Shown here in pieces: positions 7,496 through 15,285 of a stretch of 51,505 nucleotides of DNA (within the stretch, counting starts at the first letter, position 1; every line of letters starts with the position of its first letter). The translations under genes and the position numbers were made by a program. The notes beneath the pieces are model-generated. The model made no database searches. It saw only the letters and a list, made by a program, of their open reading frames with translations, and was not told the origin of the DNA. Source of the stretch: a virus; the IMG/VR virus record IMGVR_UViG_3300017605_000364, positions 1-51,505 of that record, one strand, 5' to 3'.

Positions 7496-8035
7496 CTAGC
7501 CGAGCTTGCTGTCGGCCTCGGTCATCTCGACGCCGTTCACGCTGTAGGCGTAGGTGGTCTGCTCGATCTTCGTCGGCGCGTCGAGGCCGTTCAGCTTCGC
7601 CCGGCGCTCGTAGATCTTCATGAGGCGGTCGACCGCAGCGAGCACTGGAGCGTCATCCTCCATCTCGCGCTCGAGCAGCTCATTGGTGACCGGATCGCGC
7701 AGTGGCAGGCCGGTGTCGATGTCGACGATCAACTGCCGCACGACGCCGTCACCGCGGACCATGACGTGCTTGGCCTTGAGTACGCCCATGACCGCCCGCT
7801 CGGCGGCGTCGAGCTTGCTGTTTTCCTGCGCAATGATCGCCTCGGCCGCTGGCCGCTTGATCGAGTCGGCAACCCTGTTGATGATCTGCGAGACGCGAGC
7901 CTGCGTGATGCCGACCTCTTGCGCGATCTCCCACTGCGACCAACCCTCGATCGACAGCGTCCAGACCCGCGCGTCGCGTTCAGCTCGAGCCGAAGCCGCG
8001 CCGCGCACCATACTGCGATCTTGGCCCTGACCCAT
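7496..8035 (-). CDS. Probable terminase small subunit (HTH DNA-binding protein)
   Basis: 179 residues. N-terminal helix-turn-helix WSQWEIAQEVGITQARVSQIINR (about 31-53), followed by helical segments and LMKIYERRAKLNGLDAPTKIE, a C-terminal pattern of phage small terminases that bind packaging sites and recruit the large subunit. Encoded shortly before the large terminase but as its own transcription unit. ATG lies six bases after a TATAGT -10 element, hence leaderless. A general transcription regulator is the alternative. Confidence 0.75.
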   Translation of the reverse strand: MGQGQDRSMVRGAASARAERDARVWTLSIEGWSQWEIAQEVGITQARVSQIINRVADSIKRPAAEAIIAQENSKLDAAERAVMGVLKAKHVMVRGDGVVRQLIVDIDTGLPLRDPVTNELLEREMEDDAPVLAAVDRLMKIYERRAKLNGLDAPTKIEQTTYAYSVNGVEMTEADSKLG

Positions 8036-8041
8036 ATAAGC

Positions 8042-8069
8042 ACTATAAATCTTCGTCCATCAAGGTCAA
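8042..8069 (-). promoter_or_regulatory. Leaderless promoter of the small-terminase gene
   Basis: TTGACC (8069-8064), 16-bp spacer, TATAGT (8047-8042), six bases, ATG. It lacks the TGACRYGTCA palindrome found at the related promoters, so this gene may be controlled differently. Confidence 0.65.
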
Positions 8070-8075
8070 CACAGC

Positions 8076-8118
8076 ACGAAGGGTGACGGCCCCCTGCCAG
8101 GGCGTCACCCTTCGTTTT
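8076..8118. terminator. Strong intrinsic hairpin between replication block and terminase
   Basis: Perfect 13-bp inverted repeat ACGAAGGGTGACG / CGTCACCCTTCGT with a further CCCT/AGGG inside the loop. A T-run (TTTT) follows on the plus strand only; on the coding minus strand the 3' flank is GCTGTG. It sits downstream of the minus-strand replication genes and immediately upstream of the next promoter. Confidence 0.75.
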
Positions 8119-8170
8119 ATCTACTCAGACCCAGCGATACCGTGGCGAAACCGCCGGAGTCGTCTGCAGT

Positions 8171-8335
8171 CTACTCGCCGTCGGCCTCGGCCTCGTCAGC
8201 GTCGCCCTCTCCGGCGCCGCTGTCGCCCGCCGACCCGCCGGCCTCAGGCTCGGCACCGTCGTGCGTCTCCACCGTCGCGTCGAATGCCGTTCCGCTCGCC
8301 TCGGCCGCGGTCACAGCCTCCTCAGGCTCTCCCAT
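8171..8335 (-). CDS. Small, very acidic protein (54 aa)
   Basis: MGEPEEAVTAAEASGTAFDA, then an Asp/Glu/Gly-rich end (GEGDADEAEADGE). No Lys or Arg at all. Start chosen at the second of two close ATGs, giving seven bases from AAAGGA. It overlaps the end of the preceding gene and is the last gene before the terminator. Extreme acidity would suit a DNA mimic or charge-based inhibitor, but this is only a possibility. Confidence 0.55.
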   Translation of the reverse strand: MGEPEEAVTAAEASGTAFDATVETHDGAEPEAGGSAGDSGAGEGDADEAEADGE

Positions 8336-8843
8336 GATCATTTCCTTTCGTCAGCTGCGTACCATCGATCACGGTAGCAAAACCTTCGATCACGTCAAGT
8401 AGCGCCCGCTTGGCCGGCTGGCGCTTAGCGGTCGCCCTGGCCCATCCCAGCGTCTCCCACCGCCCGCCAGGATGCACCAGCAGCGCGCGAGCGAAGCGCC
8501 CATCCTGCCAGGCGCCATAGCCACGCTCGACGCCGCCGACCGGCCCGCCGCGGCGGAATCGCACCGTCACCAGTTCGTGAAATCCTTTCACGTCTGCGTG
8601 GCACGATCTGACGCATCGCACCAGCCAGCCATGCGCCCTGGCCGCCTCGACCACCTGATGAGCCGAGCCGTCCGTAGAATCTGAATCAATTTCATATCCC
8701 GGAACCAGCAGGACGAACTCGACCGGTTCGACCTCGACCGGCACAGCTGCGCGTGCGGCGATCCGCGCATCCAGCGCCGACCACCACATCTCCCGCCACC
8801 AGCCGGCGTGGGCGCGATGCGTGGCCAACCACGGCGCGGTCAT
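8322..8843 (-). CDS. Hypothetical protein of the replication block (173 aa)
   Basis: Begins MTAPWLATHRAHAGWWREMW in an ATGA overlap with rusA. Contains VEFVLLVPGYEIDSD and VRCVRSCHADVKGFHELVTVRF, mixed alpha/beta. No family recognised. Tight coupling to the resolvase suggests a DNA-metabolism or regulatory accessory role, inferred from context only. Confidence 0.65.
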   Translation of the reverse strand: MTAPWLATHRAHAGWWREMWWSALDARIAARAAVPVEVEPVEFVLLVPGYEIDSDSTDGSAHQVVEAARAHGWLVRCVRSCHADVKGFHELVTVRFRRGGPVGGVERGYGAWQDGRFARALLVHPGGRWETLGWARATAKRQPAKRALLDVIEGFATVIDGTQLTKGNDHGRA

Positions 8844-9253
8844 TCCTCCCACACCCGTAGCGACAGCCCGGCCGGATTGTTGGACGTGGCCGGTCGTTTC
8901 TCGCTCACGATCCGCACCACCTGCACGTCATCGACATACAGCCGCGCATCGTCGGGATCGGTGCAGCCCAGCGCGTCGAGCACGTTGCGCTCGAGCTTGT
9001 CGAGGTCGCCGCACTGGCGCTGCGTCACGTCCCCGACCGGCAGGTAGAACACCAGCCCAACCACGATCCGCCCCGACAACGGCTCAGCTCGAGCGCGATC
9101 GGCCATGACCTGCCGGGCGACGTAGGCGACCTGCTGGCGCCAGCGATGCGAGGCCGGCGTATCCCGCACGACGCCGCGGCGCCCGTTGACCACCTGCACC
9201 GAGCCCTTTGTCTTCGGTCGCCCCGGCACGAAACAGTCCAACACCAGCCTCAT
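8840..9253 (-). CDS. rusA: RusA-like Holliday-junction resolvase
   Basis: 137 residues from an ATGA-coupled ATG. RusA features: N-terminal FVPGRPKTKGSVQ (substrate loop with conserved Lys), central QCGDLDKLERNVLDAL with the catalytic Asp pair of D-x-D-N type, and LYVDDVQVVRIVSEK, the second acidic cluster. RusA dimers cut four-way junctions during phage recombination or before packaging. Placement next to helicase and primase genes fits. Family assignment is solid; activity is inferred. Confidence 0.88.
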   Translation of the reverse strand: MRLVLDCFVPGRPKTKGSVQVVNGRRGVVRDTPASHRWRQQVAYVARQVMADRARAEPLSGRIVVGLVFYLPVGDVTQRQCGDLDKLERNVLDALGCTDPDDARLYVDDVQVVRIVSEKRPATSNNPAGLSLRVWEE

Positions 9254-9471
9254 ATCAGGCCGACCGCCCGCCGCAGCCGCGCCAGCTCGCTTTCGCTCAA
9301 CGGCGTTTCGCGCGGTGGCGTGTCGCGCGGTACCGGCGGACGCCCACGAATGCCCGTCCCTCTGTGCCGGTAGTTGTACTGATACACGCGATGCAACTCC
9401 CGACATTTGGCGCACCGGCATTTGTGCGCCCGGTAGCAGTGCAGACTGGGGTGTTTGTGTGGCGGCGGCAC
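9250..9471 (-). CDS. Small zinc-binding protein (73 aa)
   Basis: HCYRAHKCRCAKCRELHRVYQYNYRHR is the CxxH..CRC..CR..H..Y pattern of small actinobacterial and actinophage zinc-finger proteins, followed by a basic Pro-rich stretch and a short helix. GTG start chosen: GGAGG stands five bases upstream, whereas the upstream ATG lies inside the helicase gene. Probably binds nucleic acid; partner unknown. Confidence 0.65.
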   Translation of the reverse strand: MPPPHKHPSLHCYRAHKCRCAKCRELHRVYQYNYRHRGTGIRGRPPVPRDTPPRETPLSESELARLRRAVGLI

Positions 9472-9473
9472 GG

Positions 9474-11144
9474 CTACCTCCGGAACGCCCATGCGGGCAG
9501 GTGCGGGTCGATGCGACCGCTGGCCAGACTCAGCGTGATCAGGTTGGACACCTCACCGGAGCGCGCCCCGTCCGGCACGATGATGCGCAGGCGAGACGCG
9601 AAGGCGCGCATTTTGTCGCTGGGCGGCTTGGCCCGCCAGCTGCGCTCTTTGGTCGCGATCATCTTCTCGCCCGACGTAACTTCGCCCTCGGCCCAGGCCA
9701 TCGCGTAGGACAGATCGGCGATGCCGGTGGCCACCCAGACGCCGGTACCGACGCGGTCCTTGTGCATCGCCGTCACGTCATACGTGCCGGGCTTGAAGCC
9801 CGGCAGGATGGCGATATAGCGCTCACCAGCGGCAATGAACCAGACGCCGGCGCGCGTACGCAGCCACGCCATCGGCGAAGAGTGGAACAGATCCACTTCG
9901 ACGCTGACCAGCGGGCCATCACGGTAGACCTCGTCGTCGGCCAGACCCAGCCCGCTCGCCGCGTCCAGACCCTCATCGTCCAGATCTTCGCCCAGCTCGC
10001 CCTCGACAGCGTCTTTCGTTGCCTGCCCGAACAGCGACACCACAGTGTGCAGACCGTGCAGCCTCGAGGCGCCGACCACGTCCAGCACCAGCGCCTCTGA
10101 CTTGCCAGGGAACGGGCGCAGCACGCGACCGACGATCTGCGTGAACAGACCTTGAGATTTCGTCGGCCGAGCGATCACCACGCAGTCTGCGGCCGGCTCA
10201 TCGAAACCCTCGGTGAGCACCATGCAGCCCGACAGCACCTGTGTCTGACCTGATCTGAATCGGTCGAGCACGGCGCGGCGCTCCCCCGGCGGCAACCCGC
10301 CGTGGATCAGCCCGACCGACCGCCCAGAGGACTCGATGGCGTCCCCGATCACCGTGGCCGAGGAGACCGTCGGCGCGAAGAGCAGAATCCGGCGCTCGTC
10401 GGCGTGCTCCGTGATGGCCTTGGCCACGGCGGTCGGCGCCATGCTGGCCTCGATCGCCTCGCCAAGCTCGCCCTCACGGAAGTCGCCGCCGGACGTTCGC
10501 ACCTTCGAAAGGTCGAGATCGTCAACCTGCACATGCACGCCGCGCGGCCGCACCAGGTAACCCTCATGGATCATCTCGGCGATCGAGCGGGTATAGACCA
10601 CGTCCTGCCAGATGTCGCCCAGCGCGGCGGAGTCGGCGCGGACCATGGTCGCCGTGAAGCCGACCGCCAACGCGCCGTTGCGCTCGAAACACCCGTAGTG
10701 CTCCAAGATGGTGCGATAGGTGGCGGCGGTGGCGTGGTGGCACTCGTCGACCACGATCAGCGACACGTCGCGCAACATCCGCCGGCGCCGCTCATCGCGC
10801 AGCGTCTGCACGGTGGCCACGATGACCCGCGGCAGCGTCTCCCATCGACCGGCCGTCATCACGCCGACGCGCAGGCCCGGCGCCACGGCGGCGAACTTCG
10901 CCACCGCCTGCTCGAGCAGCTCGACCGTGTGCACCAGCACCAGCACACGCCCCGGCAACACGTCGAGCCATTCGAGCCATTCTTTGGCCATATGGGCGAA
11001 AACGACCGTCTTACCGGCCGCCGTCGGCAGCACCACCGCCGGCCGACGCAGCCCGCGCCCACCCTCGTAGACGGAGGCCCACACAGCGTCCAGCGCATCC
11101 CGCTGATACGGTCGCAGAGCCAAGATCCGCCCTGGGTCGGTCAC
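9474..11144 (-). CDS. SF2 DNA helicase (DEAH/UvsW-type)
   Basis: 556 residues. Q-like motif LRPYQRDALDAVW; Walker A LPTAAGKT (about 40-47); DECHHATA box; GFTATM motif III; C-terminal RecA domain with GRVLRPFPGK (motif VI). The last ~170 residues carry no recognised motif. SF2 helicases of this type remodel forks or recombination intermediates. The GTG start overlaps the preceding stop. Part of the replication unit driven from 11415. Confidence 0.9.
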   Translation of the reverse strand: MTDPGRILALRPYQRDALDAVWASVYEGGRGLRRPAVVLPTAAGKTVVFAHMAKEWLEWLDVLPGRVLVLVHTVELLEQAVAKFAAVAPGLRVGVMTAGRWETLPRVIVATVQTLRDERRRRMLRDVSLIVVDECHHATAATYRTILEHYGCFERNGALAVGFTATMVRADSAALGDIWQDVVYTRSIAEMIHEGYLVRPRGVHVQVDDLDLSKVRTSGGDFREGELGEAIEASMAPTAVAKAITEHADERRILLFAPTVSSATVIGDAIESSGRSVGLIHGGLPPGERRAVLDRFRSGQTQVLSGCMVLTEGFDEPAADCVVIARPTKSQGLFTQIVGRVLRPFPGKSEALVLDVVGASRLHGLHTVVSLFGQATKDAVEGELGEDLDDEGLDAASGLGLADDEVYRDGPLVSVEVDLFHSSPMAWLRTRAGVWFIAAGERYIAILPGFKPGTYDVTAMHKDRVGTGVWVATGIADLSYAMAWAEGEVTSGEKMIATKERSWRAKPPSDKMRAFASRLRIIVPDGARSGEVSNLITLSLASGRIDPHLPAWAFRR

Positions 11145-11380
11145 AGGGTGACCCGCACGCGCTCGTCGTACACCACGGGCGGCCCAGCTACCGGACGGTA
11201 GCGGCCAAGCAGGTCCTCGACCGACTCCAGATAGCGCACCTGGCGTACCGCGATCACCAGCCGCTGCGTCGCGATCTTCGACACCCTGGCCGTCCCGTAG
11301 AGCGCCGTCTCCTGATCAACCCGCGCCCTGGCGATCTCAAGATCGCGTAGCGCCCGTCTCATGTCCGCACTGTCCGCCAT
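11141..11380 (-). CDS. Hypothetical helical protein (79 aa), first gene of helicase unit
   Basis: MADSADMRRALRDLEIARAR then VDQETALYGTARVSKIATQRLVIAVRQVRYLE: predicted mostly helical. Start fixed by the promoter: ATG is six bases after TACGGT, giving a leaderless message. Coupled to the helicase by GTGA overlap. No family recognised. Confidence 0.7.
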   Translation of the reverse strand: MADSADMRRALRDLEIARARVDQETALYGTARVSKIATQRLVIAVRQVRYLESVEDLLGRYRPVAGPPVVYDERVRVTL

Positions 11381-11386
11381 GCCTCG

Positions 11387-11415
11387 ACCGTAGGCCGCAC
11401 CTAATGACACGTCAA
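11387..11415 (-). promoter_or_regulatory. Leaderless replication promoter with TGACRYGTCA operator
   Basis: TTGACG (11415-11410), 17-bp spacer, TACGGT (11392-11387), six bases, ATG. Palindrome TGACGTGTCA spans 11405-11414. The stop codon of the upstream Cys-rich ORF is the TGA inside the -35 box. Confidence 0.75.
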
Positions 11416-11591
11416 GAGGTCTGACGTAGGTAGCGTCGGGCGCAACACTCGTCCGGCGTTCCGTCAAGATCCAGCCTACCCCAGCACGGACACCACTTTG
11501 ATCCACAACTGCGGGGCGACTCCCAGCACCGGCATGGATATGGGGCGTCACCAGAGGTGCCAGCGACGAGCCAAACGTGAAAGTTTTTCAT
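11412..11591 (-). CDS. Cys-rich small protein next to the iteron cluster (59 aa)
   Basis: MKNFHVWLVAGTSGDAPYPC then RCWESPRSCGSKWCPCWGRLDLDGTPDECCARRY: eight cysteines with CRC, CG..WCPC and CC spacing that suggests one or two zinc knuckles. Weak ribosome site; a longer form starting at 11639 is possible. Sits between the iteron region and the helicase promoter. Function unknown. Confidence 0.5.
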   Translation of the reverse strand: MKNFHVWLVAGTSGDAPYPCRCWESPRSCGSKWCPCWGRLDLDGTPDECCARRYLRQTS

Positions 11592-11621
11592 ACGATTTTC
11601 GACCTCTCTCACACCATGATC

Positions 11622-11798
11622 CATAACAGATAACACCACGGCGCTTATAAGAGCGCGCCGGTTGTTATGGAGTGCTTACAAGATCTTGATAACAACCCAT
11701 GTTATGGACGTTTCCGCAGGTCAACCATGTTATAACATGATCTTCATAACAGCCCATAACACCTGTTGTTATGTCCCGTTTTGCGAGTGTATGTTATG
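11622..11798. repeat. TGTTATG/CATAACA iteron cluster, candidate replication origin
   Basis: Seven exact heptamers within 177 bp: CATAACA at 11622, 11745 and 11755, TGTTATG at 11663, 11700, 11767 and 11792. There are also GATAACA variants at 11629 and 11688 and the perfect 14-bp palindrome CATGTTATAACATG at 11726-11739. The tract is clearly AT-richer than its surroundings, has no convincing gene, and lies between a RepA-like ATPase/primase pair and the helicase unit. An origin with initiator sites is the best reading; an operator or partition site is the alternative. Confidence 0.65.
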
Positions 11799-11808
11799 CC
11801 CAGCAAGG

Positions 11809-13464
11809 TCAGCCTTCGTAGTGCTCTGGGCCACCTTGCACCCTCTTGTCTGGGTTTGCCGCCAAATCTTCTAATCCATCAAGTTCGATGAAGTAGAACG
11901 CCTCACGGCCCTGCGCCTTAGCGATCCGACCCCTCGCGATCAGCAGATTCCAGGCCCGACCGAACGCCGTCGTGACCGATCCGGGCGTCGCCCCGAAGTT
12001 AGTTCTTTCGATGGATTTGGCCTTGATCCGCGCGTACGTTTCGCCAGAGTCCGCGGTCTCCTGCATCACCGAGATGACCGCCAGTGCCCGTCGGTGCCCG
12101 TCCGGCAGCGCCACCGACGGAGCCACGAACCGCGTGCCGTCGGGCGCCTCGGCGGCGTCGTCGTTGGCGATGAGCACCACCGAGCCGGCGTACTCATTCA
12201 TGGTCAGCAGGAGCGGCGGCGCCTCGGCCGCGTCTTTCTGTTTGGTGGTCTTCACCGAGATGGTCGCTCCGGTCTTCGACACGTCCAGCTCTGTGCCCAT
12301 GGCGCCCCGCACGGCGGTGCTGCCGCGCCCGTGCTCGCCCCGAAGCCCGCGGTGGTGCACCAGCAGCACGCAGGCACCGGTCGCCGCTCTCAGGGCCTCC
12401 CAGGCGCCCACCGCCTGCCCCATGTCCTTTGCCGCGTTCTCCTCGAGCCCTTCGGTAACGCGCGCCTGCGTGTCCAGCACGATCAGGGCTGGCCGCCGCT
12501 TACCGCACCAGTCGACGAACGCCGGCCAGTCCGGACCACCGGTCTGTACCGGCGAGGTCAGCACCGCCACGTCGTGGCGCTCGAGGCCGGCTCGCAGCCG
12601 CCAGGCCTGCAAGCGTGCGTTGGCGCCAGCTGCGCCCTCGGCGAGCACATAGAGCACCAGCCCGCGACTGACTGTCCGTCCGTGCCAGGCTCGCCCGGAC
12701 GCCACGCAGGCGGCCAGCTCGAGCGCTACGAAGCTCTTGCCGTGTCCAGACGGCCCGTTGATCCGGGCCAGGGTGTCGCGGTACAGAAAGTCAGCGACCA
12801 GCGGTACCGGCGGCGGCACCCTGGCCAGCCCCTCATCGTCGAGCACCTCGGCGTCAAAGTCGCGCACCTGCGCGCCGGCCGCCTCGATACGTCGCAGCGC
12901 CTCCGCGCGTACCGCCTGTCGCCAGACCTCGGTAGCCACGGCTACCTCAAACGGGTCGGCCATACCCGCAGCGCCCTGATCGTTATCGGACAGAACAGCC
13001 GCCTGTGCGGCGGTGGCGGCGCGGCGCTGCTCGGCTAAAAAATCGGACAGCCCGGCCGGCAGGCGCTCCCAGGGCAGGACGCTGCCGACGCCCTCGAGCG
13101 CCGGACGAGCGGCCGGCTCGCGGACGTGGCGCTGCACTTTGAGCCAGACCGACCATGCCTCGCCGTAGGTGAACGCTCCGTCGGTGTTGGCCTGCTCGCA
13201 CGCCTCGAGGAATGCCGCCTCGATCTGTTCGGCGTCCACCCGCGCCCATGGCGCCAGCGCGAGCTCATAGAGCCGACAGCCGACCCGGAATGCCGTTTCG
13301 TTGCGGGTACCGGGCACCGCCTCGCGCATCCGGTCGAGCTCGGCCACGATGGCGGCCATGGCGTACCCGTGGCCTTCGACCGCTCCGTGCTCCGGCGCGA
13401 CCGGTCGTACATATGGTCGAGGTCGGAGTAGCTCGAGCAGCCAGGACGCCGCCTCGGCGGTCAT
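11809..13464 (-). CDS. RepA/DnaB-like replicative ATPase with primase-associated N-terminal domain
   Basis: About 551 residues from the second ATG; an ATG 33 bases earlier overlaps the previous gene. N-terminal half (to ~200) is helical and resembles the region following the polymerase domain in actinophage primases. ATPase: INGPSGHGKSFVALELA (Walker A), PALIVLDTQARVTEG (Walker B), VLLVHHRGLRGEHGRGSTAVRGA, typical of RepA/RecA-fold hexameric helicases. The C-terminal ~100 residues (RALAVISVMQ to the end) look like a winged-helix. Follows the primase-polymerase gene and abuts the iteron cluster. Confidence 0.82.
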   Translation of the reverse strand: MTAEAASWLLELLRPRPYVRPVAPEHGAVEGHGYAMAAIVAELDRMREAVPGTRNETAFRVGCRLYELALAPWARVDAEQIEAAFLEACEQANTDGAFTYGEAWSVWLKVQRHVREPAARPALEGVGSVLPWERLPAGLSDFLAEQRRAATAAQAAVLSDNDQGAAGMADPFEVAVATEVWRQAVRAEALRRIEAAGAQVRDFDAEVLDDEGLARVPPPVPLVADFLYRDTLARINGPSGHGKSFVALELAACVASGRAWHGRTVSRGLVLYVLAEGAAGANARLQAWRLRAGLERHDVAVLTSPVQTGGPDWPAFVDWCGKRRPALIVLDTQARVTEGLEENAAKDMGQAVGAWEALRAATGACVLLVHHRGLRGEHGRGSTAVRGAMGTELDVSKTGATISVKTTKQKDAAEAPPLLLTMNEYAGSVVLIANDDAAEAPDGTRFVAPSVALPDGHRRALAVISVMQETADSGETYARIKAKSIERTNFGATPGSVTTAFGRAWNLLIARGRIAKAQGREAFYFIELDGLEDLAANPDKRVQGGPEHYEG

Positions 13465-13474
13465 AGGCTCTGAC

Positions 13475-14026
13475 TCACAGGTACCTCGCGATGTCATGGT
13501 CGGGATCGGTCAGCACGCGGTACGGCCCGCGCAGGGACACCGACGGCGGAGCCACGACGAAACCGCCGCGGCCCCGCACGTCAATGCCCGGCGGCAGGGC
13601 GCCGCGGCGGTTGGTCAGGTCGAAGCTCACGGCGGCCGACAGCGTGTAGTAGTAGTGGGTCCCGCCGGAGCCGGTCGACACGGTGTAGGTGTCGGGCAGC
13701 GGCCCGAAGCGCGCCACCAGCTCGGCGAGACGCTCGCTGCCGCCGTGGTCGGGGTCGACGTCGAGGACCCAGATGCCGCTAGCCGGGCCGGTGACGATCC
13801 CGACGTTGGCCGCCGGCCGCGCCGCCCAGGCCGCGAAGACGTCGGGCGCGGTGGACAGATAGTCGTTCTGCCACACGCGCCCGATGGGGTGTTTGCCGGG
13901 AGACGTGCAGTATTGCCCGTCCTGGCAGGAGCAACAGCCGGCGCTGACGTCGTGCAGTGCGATGACCTTCCAGCCGCGCTGTACGTACGCCGCGGCCATG
14001 GCCGACAAGCTCAAAGATTGCGACAA
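13475..14026 (-). CDS. Bifunctional DNA primase/polymerase (prim-pol domain)
   Basis: 183 residues, only the AEP catalytic domain. Seen: MAAAYVQRGWKVIAL at the start, CCSCQDGQYCTSPGKHPIGRVW (Cys-rich loop), VGIVTGPASGIWVLDVDPDHGG with the D-x-D metal site, TVSTGSGGTHYYY with the catalytic His, and FDLTN...PGIDVRGRGGFVVAPPS. Makes primers or short DNA at forks. TTG start supported by GGAGG five bases upstream. In many phages this domain is fused to the ATPase encoded next; here the two are separate overlapping genes. Confidence 0.85.
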   Translation of the reverse strand: MSQSLSLSAMAAAYVQRGWKVIALHDVSAGCCSCQDGQYCTSPGKHPIGRVWQNDYLSTAPDVFAAWAARPAANVGIVTGPASGIWVLDVDPDHGGSERLAELVARFGPLPDTYTVSTGSGGTHYYYTLSAAVSFDLTNRRGALPPGIDVRGRGGFVVAPPSVSLRGPYRVLTDPDHDIARYL

Positions 14027-14086
14027 AACGACCTCCGTCCGGGCAGGGAACCGCGCGAGGTCTGGGCACGTGCCAGAGCTTGAAGC

Positions 14087-14305
14087 CTAGAGCCGCGCCG
14101 CCCCGCCGAGCCAGATGCCGGAGAGTTGGGCGCGTTGCCGACACGCCGAGGCGTTGACGCAGGCGAGCACGTTCGTGTCTGGCCACCGCTCGATCGTCAC
14201 CATTACAAGCTGCGTGTGCTTCTGGGCGGTGCGGCAGGCCTGACACACTCCGTACCGGCTCACCTCGAGCACGTCCCCCGCCGCCGAGGCCGCGTCGCGC
14301 GTCAT
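14087..14305 (-). CDS. Small Cys-containing protein (72 aa)
   Basis: SRYGVCQACRTAQKHTQLVMV then NVLACVNASACRQRAQLSG: two CxxC/C...C pairs, a likely zinc ribbon. ATGA overlap with the J-domain gene. The nucleic-acid link is inferred from the neighbouring primase. Confidence 0.65.
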   Translation of the reverse strand: MTRDAASAAGDVLEVSRYGVCQACRTAQKHTQLVMVTIERWPDTNVLACVNASACRQRAQLSGIWLGGAARL

Positions 14306-14916
14306 GACGACGCTCCGGCGAGAAGTACGTCTCTGGCGATGTTGAGTCGAGCCATCGCATCCTCGCTACCACCTAGATCGGGATGCAGGCGCTTGGCGGC
14401 CACCCGATAGGCGGCCATTACGCCGCCGCCGCGCAGCATGTCCACCTGCGAGCCCAGGCCGGCCCAGCGGCACAAGTAGTCCGCAGCCTCCACCCGACTC
14501 ATCGTCGAGGGCGCCGCCTCAATCGCTAGCCAGCCGCGATACTGCTGGCCGGAGCTGGACACCCCGTAGCGGTCGACCGCCCGCAGCGCCTGCAGGGACA
14601 GCGCGATGGCGCGCAGGTTGTCGACCCAGTTGAGGTAGCGGTCCGTTGCGTAGGACAGCGGTCCGTGGCGGCTCTCGAAAGAGACACGGACGGCCGGCGA
14701 GTCGACCACGGCGCGCGCGTACAGCATGCCGTCCTGACGAATCCAGCGCTCGTCGGCGTCGACCTGGATAACGACGAGGGTGGCGCCGAGGCGCTCGGCC
14801 TCGTATTCAAGATCGCGTAGCGTGGTGGCGTAGGTCGTCCGGAAGCTGCCGCCCTTGCGCTCGGCTCCGGGCGTAGGTCCGCGCTCCGGCGCCAGCGGTC
14901 GGATCTGGTATCTCAT
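14302..14916 (-). CDS. J-domain-like protein
   Basis: 204 residues. C-terminal AYRVAAKRLHPDLGG then SEDAMARLNIARDVLL is a J domain with the HPD tripeptide on the helix II-III loop. The N-terminal 130 residues are alpha/beta (LGATLVVIQVDADERWIRQD) and not recognised. J domains recruit Hsp70; phage versions may help remodel replication complexes, as lambda does through host DnaJ. Role here inferred from the replication operon. Confidence 0.75.
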   Translation of the reverse strand: MRYQIRPLAPERGPTPGAERKGGSFRTTYATTLRDLEYEAERLGATLVVIQVDADERWIRQDGMLYARAVVDSPAVRVSFESRHGPLSYATDRYLNWVDNLRAIALSLQALRAVDRYGVSSSGQQYRGWLAIEAAPSTMSRVEAADYLCRWAGLGSQVDMLRGGGVMAAYRVAAKRLHPDLGGSEDAMARLNIARDVLLAGASS

Positions 14917-15278
14917 GACGCACCACCGCTCAGCGCCGCCTCGGCCTCGGCGTCGCGACGACGGCTCTCCGCCTCCACCTCGGGTAGGCCGACGGCGATG
15001 ATCGCGCGGATGATCTCGCCCTGCGAGATCTCGTCATGCTCGGCGAGGTCGTCGATGCGCTGGCGCACGGCCGGCTCGACCATGGCCACGATCTGCGCCG
15101 TGAGCTTGGCCCGAGCCGGCGTGGCGCGCTTCCCTCCGCGCTTGACCACTATCGGACGTCCGCGGTGCGGCATCCGACGCCGAGCGCCCTGCAAAGCGCC
15201 GACGGCCATGCACGCATCACCGGCCGCCACGCCGCACGTGCTGCAGGCTGCGTAGTTGGCCCAGTTGGTCTCTGCCAT
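14913..15278 (-). CDS. RHH/helical DNA-binding protein with N-terminal zinc finger
   Basis: 121 residues. N-terminal YAACSTCGVAAGDACMAVGA (Cys cluster), basic middle RRRMPHRGRPIVVKRGGKRA, then VEPAVRQRIDDLAEHDEISQGEIIRAIIAVGL, which reads as a ribbon-helix-helix DNA-binding element. Start set by the promoter (ATG seven bases after TATGGT). First gene of the leftward replication unit and divergent from the rightward early genes, so it is the best candidate for the protein that binds the shared palindrome. Confidence 0.65.
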   Translation of the reverse strand: MAETNWANYAACSTCGVAAGDACMAVGALQGARRRMPHRGRPIVVKRGGKRATPARAKLTAQIVAMVEPAVRQRIDDLAEHDEISQGEIIRAIIAVGLPEVEAESRRRDAEAEAALSGGAS

Positions 15279-15285
15279 GGCGCTC

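Noticed and set aside
11662-11874. A plus-strand gene (70 codons) across the iteron region
   Set aside because: Codon use and composition (MLWSAYKILITTHVMD...) simply reflect the AT-rich repeats; no ribosome site; it runs into the ATPase gene antisense.
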